64,000 nt of DNA. It comes from Anaerolineales bacterium (lineage in GTDB: Bacteria > Chloroflexota > Anaerolineae > 4572-78 > J111). The stretch spans positions 558,001 to 622,000 of the forward strand of contig JABTUW010000004.1 of NCBI GenBank assembly GCA_015075185.1, in the 5' to 3' direction. The position numbers and the translations under genes were made by a program. Below are positions 34,047-42,100 of the stretch, piece by piece (position 1 is the first letter of the stretch; every line of letters begins with the position of its first letter). A model generated the notes under the pieces. The model searched no databases. It had not been told where the DNA came from and saw nothing but the letters and a program-made list of their open reading frames with translations.

Positions 34047-34703
34047 TTACAGATCAAGCACATAACCCAGGCCTCGAGCGGTTTTCAACATTTCAGCCTC
34101 GGGTTTGACCTCGCGTAGTTTGTGCCGGAGGTTGCTGATAGCCCGGTCGAGCGCCTCGGCGTCGAGCCCAGGATCATAATCTCGCCCCCACAATGCTTCG
34201 GCGCAACTCTCCCGGGTGCAGACATCGCCTGAGTGCTGGTAGAGATGAAACAACAGCCGAAATTGAGCGGGCGTGAGATCCAGCGGTTTTTTATCTAATG
34301 AAAAAGTCATGGAATGTTCGTCGTAGCGCAACTGGCCGGAGATGAACTCAGTCGGGTCGGCATCAACAAATAAAAACAACGGTAAGGGTCTACTCAACCC
34401 AATCTGGTCTTCGTCCTGGAGCACATGCGGTTCGCGCAAGCGGCGGCCGTTGACAAAGGTACCGTTAGCGCTGTGGACATCAGACAAAAGATAACGGAGA
34501 CCATCACGCTCAATTTTGGCGTGAAGCCGGGACACTGCTTTTGAGTCCACGACAATATCACACTGCGGGGAACGTCCAATCGTAGAGATCTCGTTGACCA
34601 GAAAAAATTTAGGTGGTTGGACGATATCTTCCTTACCTGCAAAAGCCAATAGCATGGACGGCGCTGCATATTCTTCAGAACTGCGAGAGATAGGTTCATC
34701 CAT
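34047..34703 (-). CDS. FHA domain - winged-helix transcription factor
   Basis: The ATG at 34703 (MDEPISRSSEEY) is chosen because AAGGGG lies nine bases ahead; this gives 218 aa. Residues about 20-105 form an FHA domain, with STIGRSPQCDIVVDSKAVSRLHAKI and DVHSANGTFVNGRRL, able to bind phosphothreonine. Residues about 125-218 are an OmpR-type winged helix (TPAQFRLLFHLYQHSGDVCTR...DRAISNLRHKLR). There is no receiver domain, so control probably comes from a Ser/Thr kinase. None is in this window. The FHA-first order differs from EmbR, where the winged helix is N-terminal. Confidence 0.85.
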   Translation of the reverse strand: MDEPISRSSEEYAAPSMLLAFAGKEDIVQPPKFFLVNEISTIGRSPQCDIVVDSKAVSRLHAKIERDGLRYLLSDVHSANGTFVNGRRLREPHVLQDEDQIGLSRPLPLFLFVDADPTEFISGQLRYDEHSMTFSLDKKPLDLTPAQFRLLFHLYQHSGDVCTRESCAEALWGRDYDPGLDAEALDRAISNLRHKLREVKPEAEMLKTARGLGYVLDL

Positions 34704-34770
34704 ATTATATTGCCCCTTAAACATGCTCGTAACTTCTCTCTTTAGGAGTTCATCATTTTATTATAAAAGT

Positions 34771-34780
34771 GCAAATTTGC
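34771..34780. promoter_or_regulatory. Palindrome GCAAATTTGC ahead of the FHA gene
   Basis: A perfect 10-base palindrome (14 with one mismatch, GTGCAAATTTGCGC) lies six bases upstream of a TATAAT on the minus strand (34760-34765). Its place between the -10 and -35 positions suits an operator, perhaps for autoregulation by the winged-helix protein. Confidence 0.4.
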
Positions 34781-34869
34781 GCCATTTTACAATTTACTTT
34801 CTCGTCTCTCGCAGCGTCCCGGCGGTTCATTCTGCCCCCCGAGGGGATATACCCGGCTGTATCGCCATG

Positions 34870-34898
34870 TTGTCCCCCCATCGTGAGGCGTGTATAAT
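34870..34898 (+). promoter_or_regulatory. Promoter of the CBS-amidohydrolase genes
   Basis: TTGTCC (34870-34875) and TATAAT (34893-34898), spacer 17; GGGAG follows ten bases before the ATG at 34938. Confidence 0.6.
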
Positions 34899-34937
34899 CG
34901 TCGTACCTTATTTCTACGAATCAGGGAGTAAATAACC

Positions 34938-35435
34938 ATGAATGAAAATCCTCAACAGCGCCGTGTTGGTGACATTATGACGACAGAAGTAATTGGCGTG
35001 CAGCCCGACACCCGGGTTGATGAGATCGCCCGGCTCATGTCGCAATATCATATCAGCGGCTTGCCGGTGGTTGACTCAGATAATTATGTCGTTGGCGTCG
35101 TCACCGAGTTAGACATGATCGTTCGCAACACTCATTTTAAGCTGCCCAGTTTCTTTTTTATCTTCGACAATATGATCCCCCTGGAAATGCCCGGTCATTA
35201 TCGCGACCGCCTGGAAAAAGTGCTGGGGACGACTGCTAGCGAAATTATGTCTGAACCGGCGGTGACGATCAGCCCCGGCGCCACCATCGAAGAGCTGGCC
35301 GAGTTGATGGTGGACCGCCGCATGAACCCGATTCCGGTGGTTAAAGATGACCGGCTGGTAGGTATTGTCAGCCGCTCTGACATCATTCGGCTCATGGCCG
35401 AGGATTTTGGCGGCAGCGAGGGTGAGAATGGTTGA
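34938..35435 (+). CDS. Tandem CBS-domain protein
   Basis: 165 aa made of two CBS motifs: VGDIMTTEVIGVQPDTRVDE...GVVTELDMI and SEIMSEPAVTISPGATIEE...GIVSRSDIIRL. A short insertion with aromatic residues (SFFFIFDNMIPL) lies between them. CBS pairs bind adenosyl ligands (AMP, ATP, SAM) and act as sensors. The stop overlaps the start of the amidohydrolase gene (ATG at 35428), suggesting co-translation. Confidence 0.88.
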   Translation: MNENPQQRRVGDIMTTEVIGVQPDTRVDEIARLMSQYHISGLPVVDSDNYVVGVVTELDMIVRNTHFKLPSFFFIFDNMIPLEMPGHYRDRLEKVLGTTASEIMSEPAVTISPGATIEELAELMVDRRMNPIPVVKDDRLVGIVSRSDIIRLMAEDFGGSEGENG

Positions 35436-37122
35436 AAAAGCAGATTTAATCCTTTACAATGCCCGCATTTTCACCGTTGATTCAGCCCGTCCCTGGGCTG
35501 AGGCAGTAGCCTGTGCCGAGGGACGCATTGTAGCGGTTGGCAGTAATGAAGAAGTCCTAAACCTGGCTGGTCGCGCTACGCAGCGGATTGACGCCGGGGG
35601 CCGGCTGGTCTTGCCCGGCCTGACCGATGCCCATGTCCACTTTCTGCAATACGCGATCCGGCGGCAGGAGGTCAGCCTGTTTGGGGTGCGCAATTTTGAG
35701 GAGGTCCGGCGGCGGGTGCGCCAGGCGGTGGAGAAGGCCGCGCCGGGTCAGTGGGTCCAGGGCTGGGGGTGGGATGAGAATTTGTGGGACAGGCCCCCAG
35801 CAGCCGGGCAATTGGACGACATCGCCCCGCACACGCCGGTGGTACTGGCCCGGATGGATATGCATACCTGGTGGGTCAACAGCGCGGCCATGCAGCAGGC
35901 CGGCATTACCCGCGAAACGCCTGACCCGCCCGAAAGCCGTCTGGAACGGGACGCGGACGGCAACCCTACCGGCCTCCTGCGCGAGTGGAACGCGATCCGG
36001 CTGGTCGAGCCGCATTTGCCCAAGCCCAGCTCGGCCACCCTGCTAGGCTGGCTCAAAGAAGCCATTGCCGAAGCGCACCGGTTGGGCCTGACCGGCATCC
36101 ACGACCAGCGGGTGCAGCGCGAAGGCCGCCAGACCTTCCGGCTTTTCCAGGCGCTGCGCCGCCAGGGCGAACTTAAGCTGCGCGTCCACATGAACATCGC
36201 CGCCGAGCACCTGGCCGAAGCGGCGGCGCTGGGTCTTCAGCCCGGCTTTGGCGACGATCGGCTGTGGATTGGTCACCTTAAAACCTTTGCCGACGGCACG
36301 ATGGGATCGCGCACTGCCCGGATGATCGAGCCATTTGAGGGCGAGCCGGACAATTACGGCCTCGCCGTTACCCCGGCCAATGCCCTATGGGAGCTGGCGG
36401 TACAGGCCAAGCGGGCCGGGTTTTCGCTTTCCGTCCACGCCATCGGCGACCTGGCCGTGCGGGAGGTGGTGGATGTTTTGAGTGAGCTGCCTTCGACTGA
36501 GCAGGGGACTGCCAGCGCGGAGCGCCAGGCGGGGGAAGCAGGGGAGCAGGGGAGAGATAAAATCCCCCCTGCTCCTCCGCCCCCCCGCCCCCCTGCTGCC
36601 TTCCCCCACCGCATCGAACACGTCCAGGTCATCCACCCCGACGACCTGCCCCGCCTGAGCCAGTATGGCATCGTCGCTTCGGTCCAGCCGGTCCATTTGC
36701 TGACCGATTGGCCAACGGCAGACAAGGTTTGGGGCAGACGGTCGCAGTATGCCTATGCTTTTCGTTCGCTGCTGGAGCACGGCACGCGGCTGGCGCTGGG
36801 GTCCGACGCGCCGGTCGCACCGCTAAACCCCATGCTGGGGATTTACGCCGCCGTCACCCGGCAGGATGAGCGCGGCCAGCCGGCGAATGGCTGGTATCCG
36901 GAAGAACGCCTCACCGTAGCCGAAGCCGTTCACGGTTACACCCTGGGGCCTGCTTACCTGGCCGGCAAGCAGGAGGTCCAGGGGACCATCATGCCGGGGA
37001 AATGGGCAGATATGGTTGTGCTTTCTCGAAATTTGTTCGAGATTCCGCCGGAGGAGATTGCAGAAGCAGCGGTGGAGGTAACAGTTTTTGATGGACAGGT
37101 AGTCTATCAAGCAGAAATGTAG
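35428..37122 (+). CDS. Amidohydrolase family protein (YtcJ-like)
   Basis: The ATG at 35428 lies within the end of the CBS gene, giving 564 aa. The domain starts with ADLILYNARIFTVDS and the metal-binding HxH of DAHVHFLQY. It continues with HAIGDLAVREVVD, IEHVQVIHPDDLPRL and GSDAPVAPLNP, as in YtcJ/Nfa-type amidohydrolases. These hydrolyse amide or ester bonds with a metal centre; the substrate is unknown. A Gly/Arg/Pro-rich stretch (about 370-392, including PPAPPPPRPPAAF) is encoded by an in-frame palindromic insertion just ahead of the conserved HRIEH. Confidence 0.85.
   Translation: MVEKADLILYNARIFTVDSARPWAEAVACAEGRIVAVGSNEEVLNLAGRATQRIDAGGRLVLPGLTDAHVHFLQYAIRRQEVSLFGVRNFEEVRRRVRQAVEKAAPGQWVQGWGWDENLWDRPPAAGQLDDIAPHTPVVLARMDMHTWWVNSAAMQQAGITRETPDPPESRLERDADGNPTGLLREWNAIRLVEPHLPKPSSATLLGWLKEAIAEAHRLGLTGIHDQRVQREGRQTFRLFQALRRQGELKLRVHMNIAAEHLAEAAALGLQPGFGDDRLWIGHLKTFADGTMGSRTARMIEPFEGEPDNYGLAVTPANALWELAVQAKRAGFSLSVHAIGDLAVREVVDVLSELPSTEQGTASAERQAGEAGEQGRDKIPPAPPPPRPPAAFPHRIEHVQVIHPDDLPRLSQYGIVASVQPVHLLTDWPTADKVWGRRSQYAYAFRSLLEHGTRLALGSDAPVAPLNPMLGIYAAVTRQDERGQPANGWYPEERLTVAEAVHGYTLGPAYLAGKQEVQGTIMPGKWADMVVLSRNLFEIPPEEIAEAAVEVTVFDGQVVYQAEM
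36528..36607. repeat. In-frame palindromic word element inside the amidohydrolase gene
   Basis: GCGGGGGAAGCAGGGGAGCA with further GGGGAG words on the left, then ATCCCCCCTGCTCCTCCGCC to CTGCTGCCTTCCCCC on the right. The reading frame is kept and a Pro-rich loop is added between two conserved motifs. Confidence 0.8.
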
Positions 37123-37185
37123 AGATTTAGATTCTTTCAGGCAGGGTGATTATAGTATGCAGATTATCGTTGCAAGGGTGGAATA

Positions 37186-38616
37186 GTGTTAAATCTAGTA
37201 AAAGTCGCTAACAACTTTTCTGAACAGAACATTGCGCTAAGCGAAATTGAAGACCTTGACCATAATTTGTTTCAACATTTCAAAAGCAAGTTCATTATTC
37301 AGCCTTCATTAACTCGCTCTTTGGTCAGCTTTCAGGCCAATAAAGGCAGACCGGTTTATCGTTGGTACAAATATAAAGAAGCGTTTTCGGCGGCTCTGGT
37401 TGAACACCTATTCCGAAAGTATGGTGTGACTCAAGGCAGGATTTTAGACCCTTTCGCCGGCAGTGGGACAGCTTTATTTGCAGCTAGTGCTATGGGGCTT
37501 CAGGCTGATGGTATCGAATTATTGCCTATCGGTCAGCAAATTATTGTAACCAAGCAGCTTTTAGAGTCAGAATTTACGGCTGCGGATTTTGAAGTATTAC
37601 GGCGGTGGTCAACTTCAAGAGTTTGGGAGCAGTCTGAAGCAGAAATTTCTCTGCCCGAACTGAGAATCACTCAAGGCGCTTATTCGGCTTCAACCAAAGA
37701 AGCAATTGAGAAGTTTATCAGCGCATGTCGGCAAGAAAATAGCCGAGTTCAGACCGTGTTACGTTTCGCTCTACTATGTGTTTTGGAGGTGATAAGCTAC
37801 ACCCGCAAAGATGGACAGTATCTTCGTTGGGATTATCGCTCTGGACGAAAACAAGGCCAAAAACTCTTCGATAAAGGCGAAATTCTTAATTTTGAAGAGG
37901 CTATTTCTGCCAAGATTAGTGAAATTCTCGCTGATTTAATACCCGGTACAAAACAATTAGGACTTTTTCCCACAAAAATTCCTCAAGGGGAAATTCAACT
38001 TTATAACGGCTCGTCTCTCGAAGTTATGCCAAACTTACCGGATCATGCCTACGAGGCCATTATCACTTCACCACCCTACTGCAACCGTTATGATTACACC
38101 CGAACCTACGCGCTTGAACTGGCTTTATTGGGCATTGATGAAAAAGAATTGATCAGTCTCCGCCAAGATATGCTGAGTTGCACCGTCGAAAATCGTGCCA
38201 AAGACCTTTTGAAAATGAATTCGCTTTGGATCGAGGCCATCGCTGCTGCTGACGGACAAAAATTATTGCAAACGATTTTGAAGTATCTGGACGATCAAAA
38301 GGCGCAGGGCAGTTTGAATAATAACGGCATTCCAAGAATGGTTCGGGGGTATTTTTATGAAATGGCTTGCATCATCGCGGAGTGTGCGAGGGTGCTCAAA
38401 CCTCAAGCCCCCTTGTTTATGGTAAACGACAATGTTCGCTACGCTGGAGCTAGTATTTCAGTAGATATGATCCTTTCCGATTTTGCCGAAAAATTGGGCT
38501 TCTCGGTCGAGAATATCTTGGTGCTGCCTGATGGCAAAGGTAACAGCAGCCAACAAATGGGAGTGCATGGGCGCGAGCCGTTACGGAAGTGTGTTTATGT
38601 TTGGAGAAAATTATGA
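37186..38616 (+). CDS. Type II DNA methyltransferase of the AvaI/BsoBI system
   Basis: 476 aa from a GTG at 37186. SAM-binding motif DPFAGSGT is at 88-95 and the catalytic motif SPPY at 295-298. About 200 residues lie between them, so motif I precedes motif IV with a long, probably target-recognising, middle region (SYTRKDGQYLRWDYRSG). SPPY is usual for N4-cytosine enzymes. By its partner it should protect CYCGRG sites. Its GC content is visibly lower than that of its neighbours, a sign of transfer. The stop overlaps the endonuclease start (ATGA at 38613). Confidence 0.85.
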   Translation: MLNLVKVANNFSEQNIALSEIEDLDHNLFQHFKSKFIIQPSLTRSLVSFQANKGRPVYRWYKYKEAFSAALVEHLFRKYGVTQGRILDPFAGSGTALFAASAMGLQADGIELLPIGQQIIVTKQLLESEFTAADFEVLRRWSTSRVWEQSEAEISLPELRITQGAYSASTKEAIEKFISACRQENSRVQTVLRFALLCVLEVISYTRKDGQYLRWDYRSGRKQGQKLFDKGEILNFEEAISAKISEILADLIPGTKQLGLFPTKIPQGEIQLYNGSSLEVMPNLPDHAYEAIITSPPYCNRYDYTRTYALELALLGIDEKELISLRQDMLSCTVENRAKDLLKMNSLWIEAIAAADGQKLLQTILKYLDDQKAQGSLNNNGIPRMVRGYFYEMACIIAECARVLKPQAPLFMVNDNVRYAGASISVDMILSDFAEKLGFSVENILVLPDGKGNSSQQMGVHGREPLRKCVYVWRKL

Positions 38617-39578
38617 TTGAAAGGGCCGAGCGCCCCTACCGAAATCATCTTCAATCCGGTGATGATCTGGTAACCACTTACGAAGCCATCCGGGCCGGAT
38701 TTGTTGCCCTGGCGTTGGAAAAAAACCGGCGGGCTACGCCTTACGTGGCGGAAGCAAGGGCGCTTCAGGAAGCAGCTTTTAAGGCGAAAACTCCAGCCGA
38801 TTTGCTCAATATCAATGGGATTGAGGCAGGTTTGCTGACTGCGGCAGGTTTATCTGATAAATCTCTGGTTCATCTCCTGCCGCAAGATAAGGCAGAAGCC
38901 ATCAATGGGCTTATCAGGAACTTTCTTGAGCCAGCCGGTCTAAAGTTTGTTGAAGAACTGATTTTTAGGTTTTTACTGACTCGGGGGGATACATTAGGTG
39001 GTTCAATGCGCAATATTGGCGGGGTTTTGGCACAAAGAAAATTGACCCGCTCTATTATTGCGACCCTCACCATTGCCGGGATAAAATACCACTGGCAACA
39101 CTCAAAAACCAGGCAATGGGTTGCAATGAGCGATGAAGACTCGGGAATAGAATTCTCGTTGCGCGGATTGAATTGGCTAAGTGAGGGTAAAAACCGCACT
39201 CTGATTTATAATCTCACCCCGCCAGTAGTGAAGAACAATGTAGACTTGTGTTTATTTAACCTGACCCCTGAAGAATTGCAGGCTACCAAGTATAACTCAG
39301 TTCAGTCATATATTGCTTTGGGTGAACTGAAAGGCGGGATAGACCCAGCAGGCGCGGATGAGCATTGGAAAACTGCCCGGACTGCATTAGAGCGAATTCG
39401 TCAAGCCTTTTCAAACTTGGGATACTCGCCTTCAACCTTCTTCATTGGCGCAGCAATCGAGAAGAAAATGGCCAACGAAATTTGGAGTCAGCTTGAAGTT
39501 AACCTCTTGAGTAATGCCGCAAATTTGAATGATGAAAGTCAACTGGCCTCAATTTCACGTTGGCTTTGTATGCTTTAG
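38613..39578 (+). CDS. Type II restriction endonuclease, AvaI/BsoBI family
   Basis: The start is the ATG at 38613, overlapping the methylase stop, with GGAG ahead; 321 aa. The protein resembles BsoBI nearly end to end from my memory of that sequence: LQSGDDLVTTYEAIRAGF, NFLEPAGLKFVEELIFRFLL, GDTLGGSMRNIGG and LGELKGGIDPAGADEHWKTA. The PD-(D/E)xK active site appears as Asp 211, Glu 238 and Lys 240, with the family His at 251. BsoBI and AvaI cut C^YCGRG. All catalytic residues are present, so it is likely active. Confidence 0.9.
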   Translation: MIERAERPYRNHLQSGDDLVTTYEAIRAGFVALALEKNRRATPYVAEARALQEAAFKAKTPADLLNINGIEAGLLTAAGLSDKSLVHLLPQDKAEAINGLIRNFLEPAGLKFVEELIFRFLLTRGDTLGGSMRNIGGVLAQRKLTRSIIATLTIAGIKYHWQHSKTRQWVAMSDEDSGIEFSLRGLNWLSEGKNRTLIYNLTPPVVKNNVDLCLFNLTPEELQATKYNSVQSYIALGELKGGIDPAGADEHWKTARTALERIRQAFSNLGYSPSTFFIGAAIEKKMANEIWSQLEVNLLSNAANLNDESQLASISRWLCML

Positions 39579-39598
39579 TAAGTATCCCTCTACTCCCT

Positions 39599-40756
39599 TT
39601 ACCGTAGCCCCAACTCATTCCTCGCAATCACCATCCGCTGAATCTCACTTGTTCCCTCATAGATTTCGGTAATTTTGGCGTCACGGAAGTAGCGCTCGAT
39701 GGGCAGCTCTTTGCTGTAGCCCATCCCGGCGTGAATTTGCAGAGCTTGATGGGCGCAGAACATGGCCGTCTCGCTGGCAAAGAGCTTGGCCACTGCCGCC
39801 TCGGTGGTGAAGCGAGCGCCGCTAGTTTTGGCCGCTTCTTTGGCCAGGGCGGCCTGGTAAATTAACAAGCGCGAGGCGTCGAGGCGGCACTTCATATCGG
39901 CCAGCTTCCACTGGATGCCCTGGAAGTGGCCGATAGACTGGCCAAAAGCCTCCCGCTCGCGGGCGTATTTCAGGCTGGCCTCGTAGGCCGCCCCGGCGAT
40001 GCCCAGGGCTTGGGCGGCAATGCCGATCCGTCCGGAGTCAAGCACGGTCATGGCAATTTTGAAGCCCTCGCCCTCCTCGCCCAGGCGGTTTTCAACCGGG
40101 CAACGATAATTGTCGTAGTGGATTTCGCAGGTGGCGCTGGCCCGCACGCCCAATTTGTCTTCGGTCCGGCCCCGGTGCAGACCCGGCTGATCGGTTTCGA
40201 TGATAAAAGCAGTGATGCCCCGATGCCCGCGTTCGGGCGCGGTCATGGTGAAAAGCAGTATAAAATCAGCCGCCGGGCCGTTGGTGACCCAGCTTTTGGT
40301 GCCGTTGATGACGTAGTGGTCACCCTGGCGAACTGCCCGGCTGCGCATCGTGGCCGCATCGGAGCCGGACATGGGTTCGGTCAGCGAATAGGCCCCGATT
40401 TTATGCCCGCCGGCAACCGCGGTAACATATTGTTGCTTCTGGGCTTCTGTGCCGTACTTGAGAATGGGATAACAAAAGAGGGAATTATTAACCGACATGA
40501 TCGTGCCATGAGCAGCATCCACCTTGTCAATCTCTTCCATGGCCAGCACGTAGGCGATGGTATCTAACCCGGCTCCGCCATAGGCTTCGGGGACTTCGAT
40601 ACCCATAAAGCCAAGCTGACCCATCTTTTTGACTGTTTCGTAGGGGAACTCGCCGCTCTCGTCGTAATGCGCGGCCACCTTGGCAATCTCATGTTGGGCA
40701 AACTCGCGGGCTGCATCGCGGATCATCTGCTGTTCAGCCGTTAACTGCAAATCCAT
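39599..40756 (-). CDS. Acyl-CoA dehydrogenase
   Basis: The ATG at 40756 has GGAGG eight bases ahead, giving 385 aa, the usual family length. ACAD signatures: YSLTEPMSGSDAATMRSRA, GTKSWVTNGPAADF, EREAFGQSIGHFQGIQWKLADM and QIHAGMGYSKELPIERYFRDAKI. The catalytic Glu is in YEGTSEIQRM. It is an FAD enzyme that removes alpha,beta hydrogens from acyl-CoA; the short-chain (butyryl) group is most similar. The gene stands alone. Confidence 0.92.
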   Translation of the reverse strand: MDLQLTAEQQMIRDAAREFAQHEIAKVAAHYDESGEFPYETVKKMGQLGFMGIEVPEAYGGAGLDTIAYVLAMEEIDKVDAAHGTIMSVNNSLFCYPILKYGTEAQKQQYVTAVAGGHKIGAYSLTEPMSGSDAATMRSRAVRQGDHYVINGTKSWVTNGPAADFILLFTMTAPERGHRGITAFIIETDQPGLHRGRTEDKLGVRASATCEIHYDNYRCPVENRLGEEGEGFKIAMTVLDSGRIGIAAQALGIAGAAYEASLKYAREREAFGQSIGHFQGIQWKLADMKCRLDASRLLIYQAALAKEAAKTSGARFTTEAAVAKLFASETAMFCAHQALQIHAGMGYSKELPIERYFRDAKITEIYEGTSEIQRMVIARNELGLR

Positions 40757-40874
40757 GGGGTCACCTCCAGGGTAAGTTGGGGGGAGTATATCAGATTTGC
40801 GGTAAAACGTGAAACGAAAAACGCAAGCCTTTAGAGCCTGGATGAGATTCACTACCTCTGCAATTTTTAAATAG

Positions 40875-40968
40875 AACGCAGATTAACGCTGATAAACGCA
40901 GATTTGCGCAGAGAAATTTAGGGAATATCAGCGAAAATCAGTCGAATCTGCGTTATCTGCGTGCAGAT
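40875..40968. repeat. Palindromic word element AACGCAGAT / ATCTGCGTT
   Basis: The left arm has AACGCAGATTAACGCTGATA and AACGCAGATTTGCGCAGA. The right arm has ATATCAGCGAAAATCAGTCG, AATCTGCGTT and ATCTGCGTGCAGAT. It lies in the 324-base gap between the acyl-CoA dehydrogenase start and the response regulators. A small CACGCA-6-TGCGTG hairpin (41014-41031) is the only other structure there. Confidence 0.8.
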
Positions 40969-41080
40969 ATTTGGCCGGTTATGAAAAGTGCAAACATAGT
41001 GGGAGATTAATTGCACGCAAAAAAGTGCGTGATAATTTAGAGGTGCAAAATCAACTCAGGGGTAAAATAAGGGTCAACGG

Positions 41081-41473
41081 TTACTGCCGCACGTTTTGCT
41101 TGGCAAAAACCCGTTCGATACTGCCAATCAGTTCCTTGGGACCGAAAGGCTTGGTAATATAATCGGCCACTTTGGCGACTTGAAGTCCCAGCACTTTATC
41201 AATGCTTTGCGCTTTTGCCGTTACAATAATGACCGGGATGTCCGTCAGCTCTTTATCTGCCCGCATCTGCCGGTAGACTTCCCAGCCATCTATCCCTGGC
41301 ATCATCAAATCGAGCAGAATCAAATCGGGCTTTTTCTCGCGCATCAGCTTAAGCCCCTGCTCCCCGCCGACGGCGCCTACCACTTCGTGCCCTTCACGCT
41401 CGAGGACCAGGCGCATCAGCTCGATCATTTCGGCTTCATCTTCAATACAAAGGATGTGTTTTTTAGCTGTCAT
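41081..41473 (-). CDS. Single-domain response regulator 1
   Basis: 130 aa, a receiver domain only. Acidic pocket residues lie in CIEDEAE, the phosphoacceptor Asp in LILLDLMMPG (about residue 54), the Thr in IIVTAKA and the Lys in YITKPF. It has no output domain. It follows its paralogue at 41477-41869 by three bases and is highly similar (DGWEVYRQMRADKEL against DGWEVYKQMRADETL). No histidine kinase is nearby. Confidence 0.9.
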   Translation of the reverse strand: MTAKKHILCIEDEAEMIELMRLVLEREGHEVVGAVGGEQGLKLMREKKPDLILLDLMMPGIDGWEVYRQMRADKELTDIPVIIVTAKAQSIDKVLGLQVAKVADYITKPFGPKELIGSIERVFAKQNVRQ

Positions 41474-41476
41474 GGA

Positions 41477-41869
41477 TTATTCCGGTTTGGGCCCAGGACC
41501 CAGGATGCGAGTCAGGCTATTTCTCAGGTCATTAGGGACAAATGGCTTGGTGACGTAATCATTCACGCCTGCCCGTTCACGGGCGATGATTTCTTCAAAT
41601 GAGCTGTTTCTGGCGGTTAAGATAATCACCGGAATATTTTTTAGGGTCTCATCGGCCCGCATCTGTTTGTAAACTTCCCAACCATCCATTTCCGGCATCA
41701 TAATGTCAAGCAAGACCGCATCGGGCGGGTTCTTGCGCATAGCGGCTAGCCCTTCAACACCGCTTTCAGCGCCTTCAACCAGGATGTTTTGAGATTTTAA
41801 AATGAGGCTTACCAGCTCCACTACACCGGGTTCGTCGTCAATGCATAAGATTCGAGCGCGATAATCCAT
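41477..41869 (-). CDS. Single-domain response regulator 2
   Basis: 130 aa, receiver domain only, with the Asp in AVLLDIMMPE (about residue 54), IILTARN and YVTKPF. First gene of a two-gene tandem duplicate with the regulator at 41081. The cognate kinase and targets are not in the window. Confidence 0.9.
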   Translation of the reverse strand: MDYRARILCIDDEPGVVELVSLILKSQNILVEGAESGVEGLAAMRKNPPDAVLLDIMMPEMDGWEVYKQMRADETLKNIPVIILTARNSSFEEIIARERAGVNDYVTKPFVPNDLRNSLTRILGPGPKPE

Positions 41870-42048
41870 GTTGTCCTCGGTTGTTTCCGCTTGAGCCTGG
41901 CCGCCAGCATGGAATAGGAGCCTCTTTTCTACCTGATACTGATCTGGCTAGACTATAGGGTTCCGGGCGCAGGCTCAACTCTTATGCATGAGTTTATCAT
42001 AAGGACAGTACTTTGTCCAGATTGGCTTGCCATTGATTAAGAACCTGT

Positions 42049-42093
42049 CCGAAAACTGGCGGATGGAGTTCACGCCGCTGCCGGGGTTTTCGG
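42049..42093 (-). terminator. Stem-loop downstream of moxR
   Basis: TCCGAAAAC (42049-42057) pairs with GTTTTCGGA (42085-42093), just after the moxR stop on the minus strand. A second small hairpin, GGACAGTACTTTGTCC, is at 42003-42018. No strong T tract, so termination is tentative. Confidence 0.4.
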
Positions 42094-42100
42094 AGGAGGT

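Noticed and set aside
37186..39578. Larger defence system (BREX, DISARM or type I RM)
   Set aside because: Only a methylase and one endonuclease are present, flanked by metabolic genes, and the endonuclease matches the type II BsoBI family.
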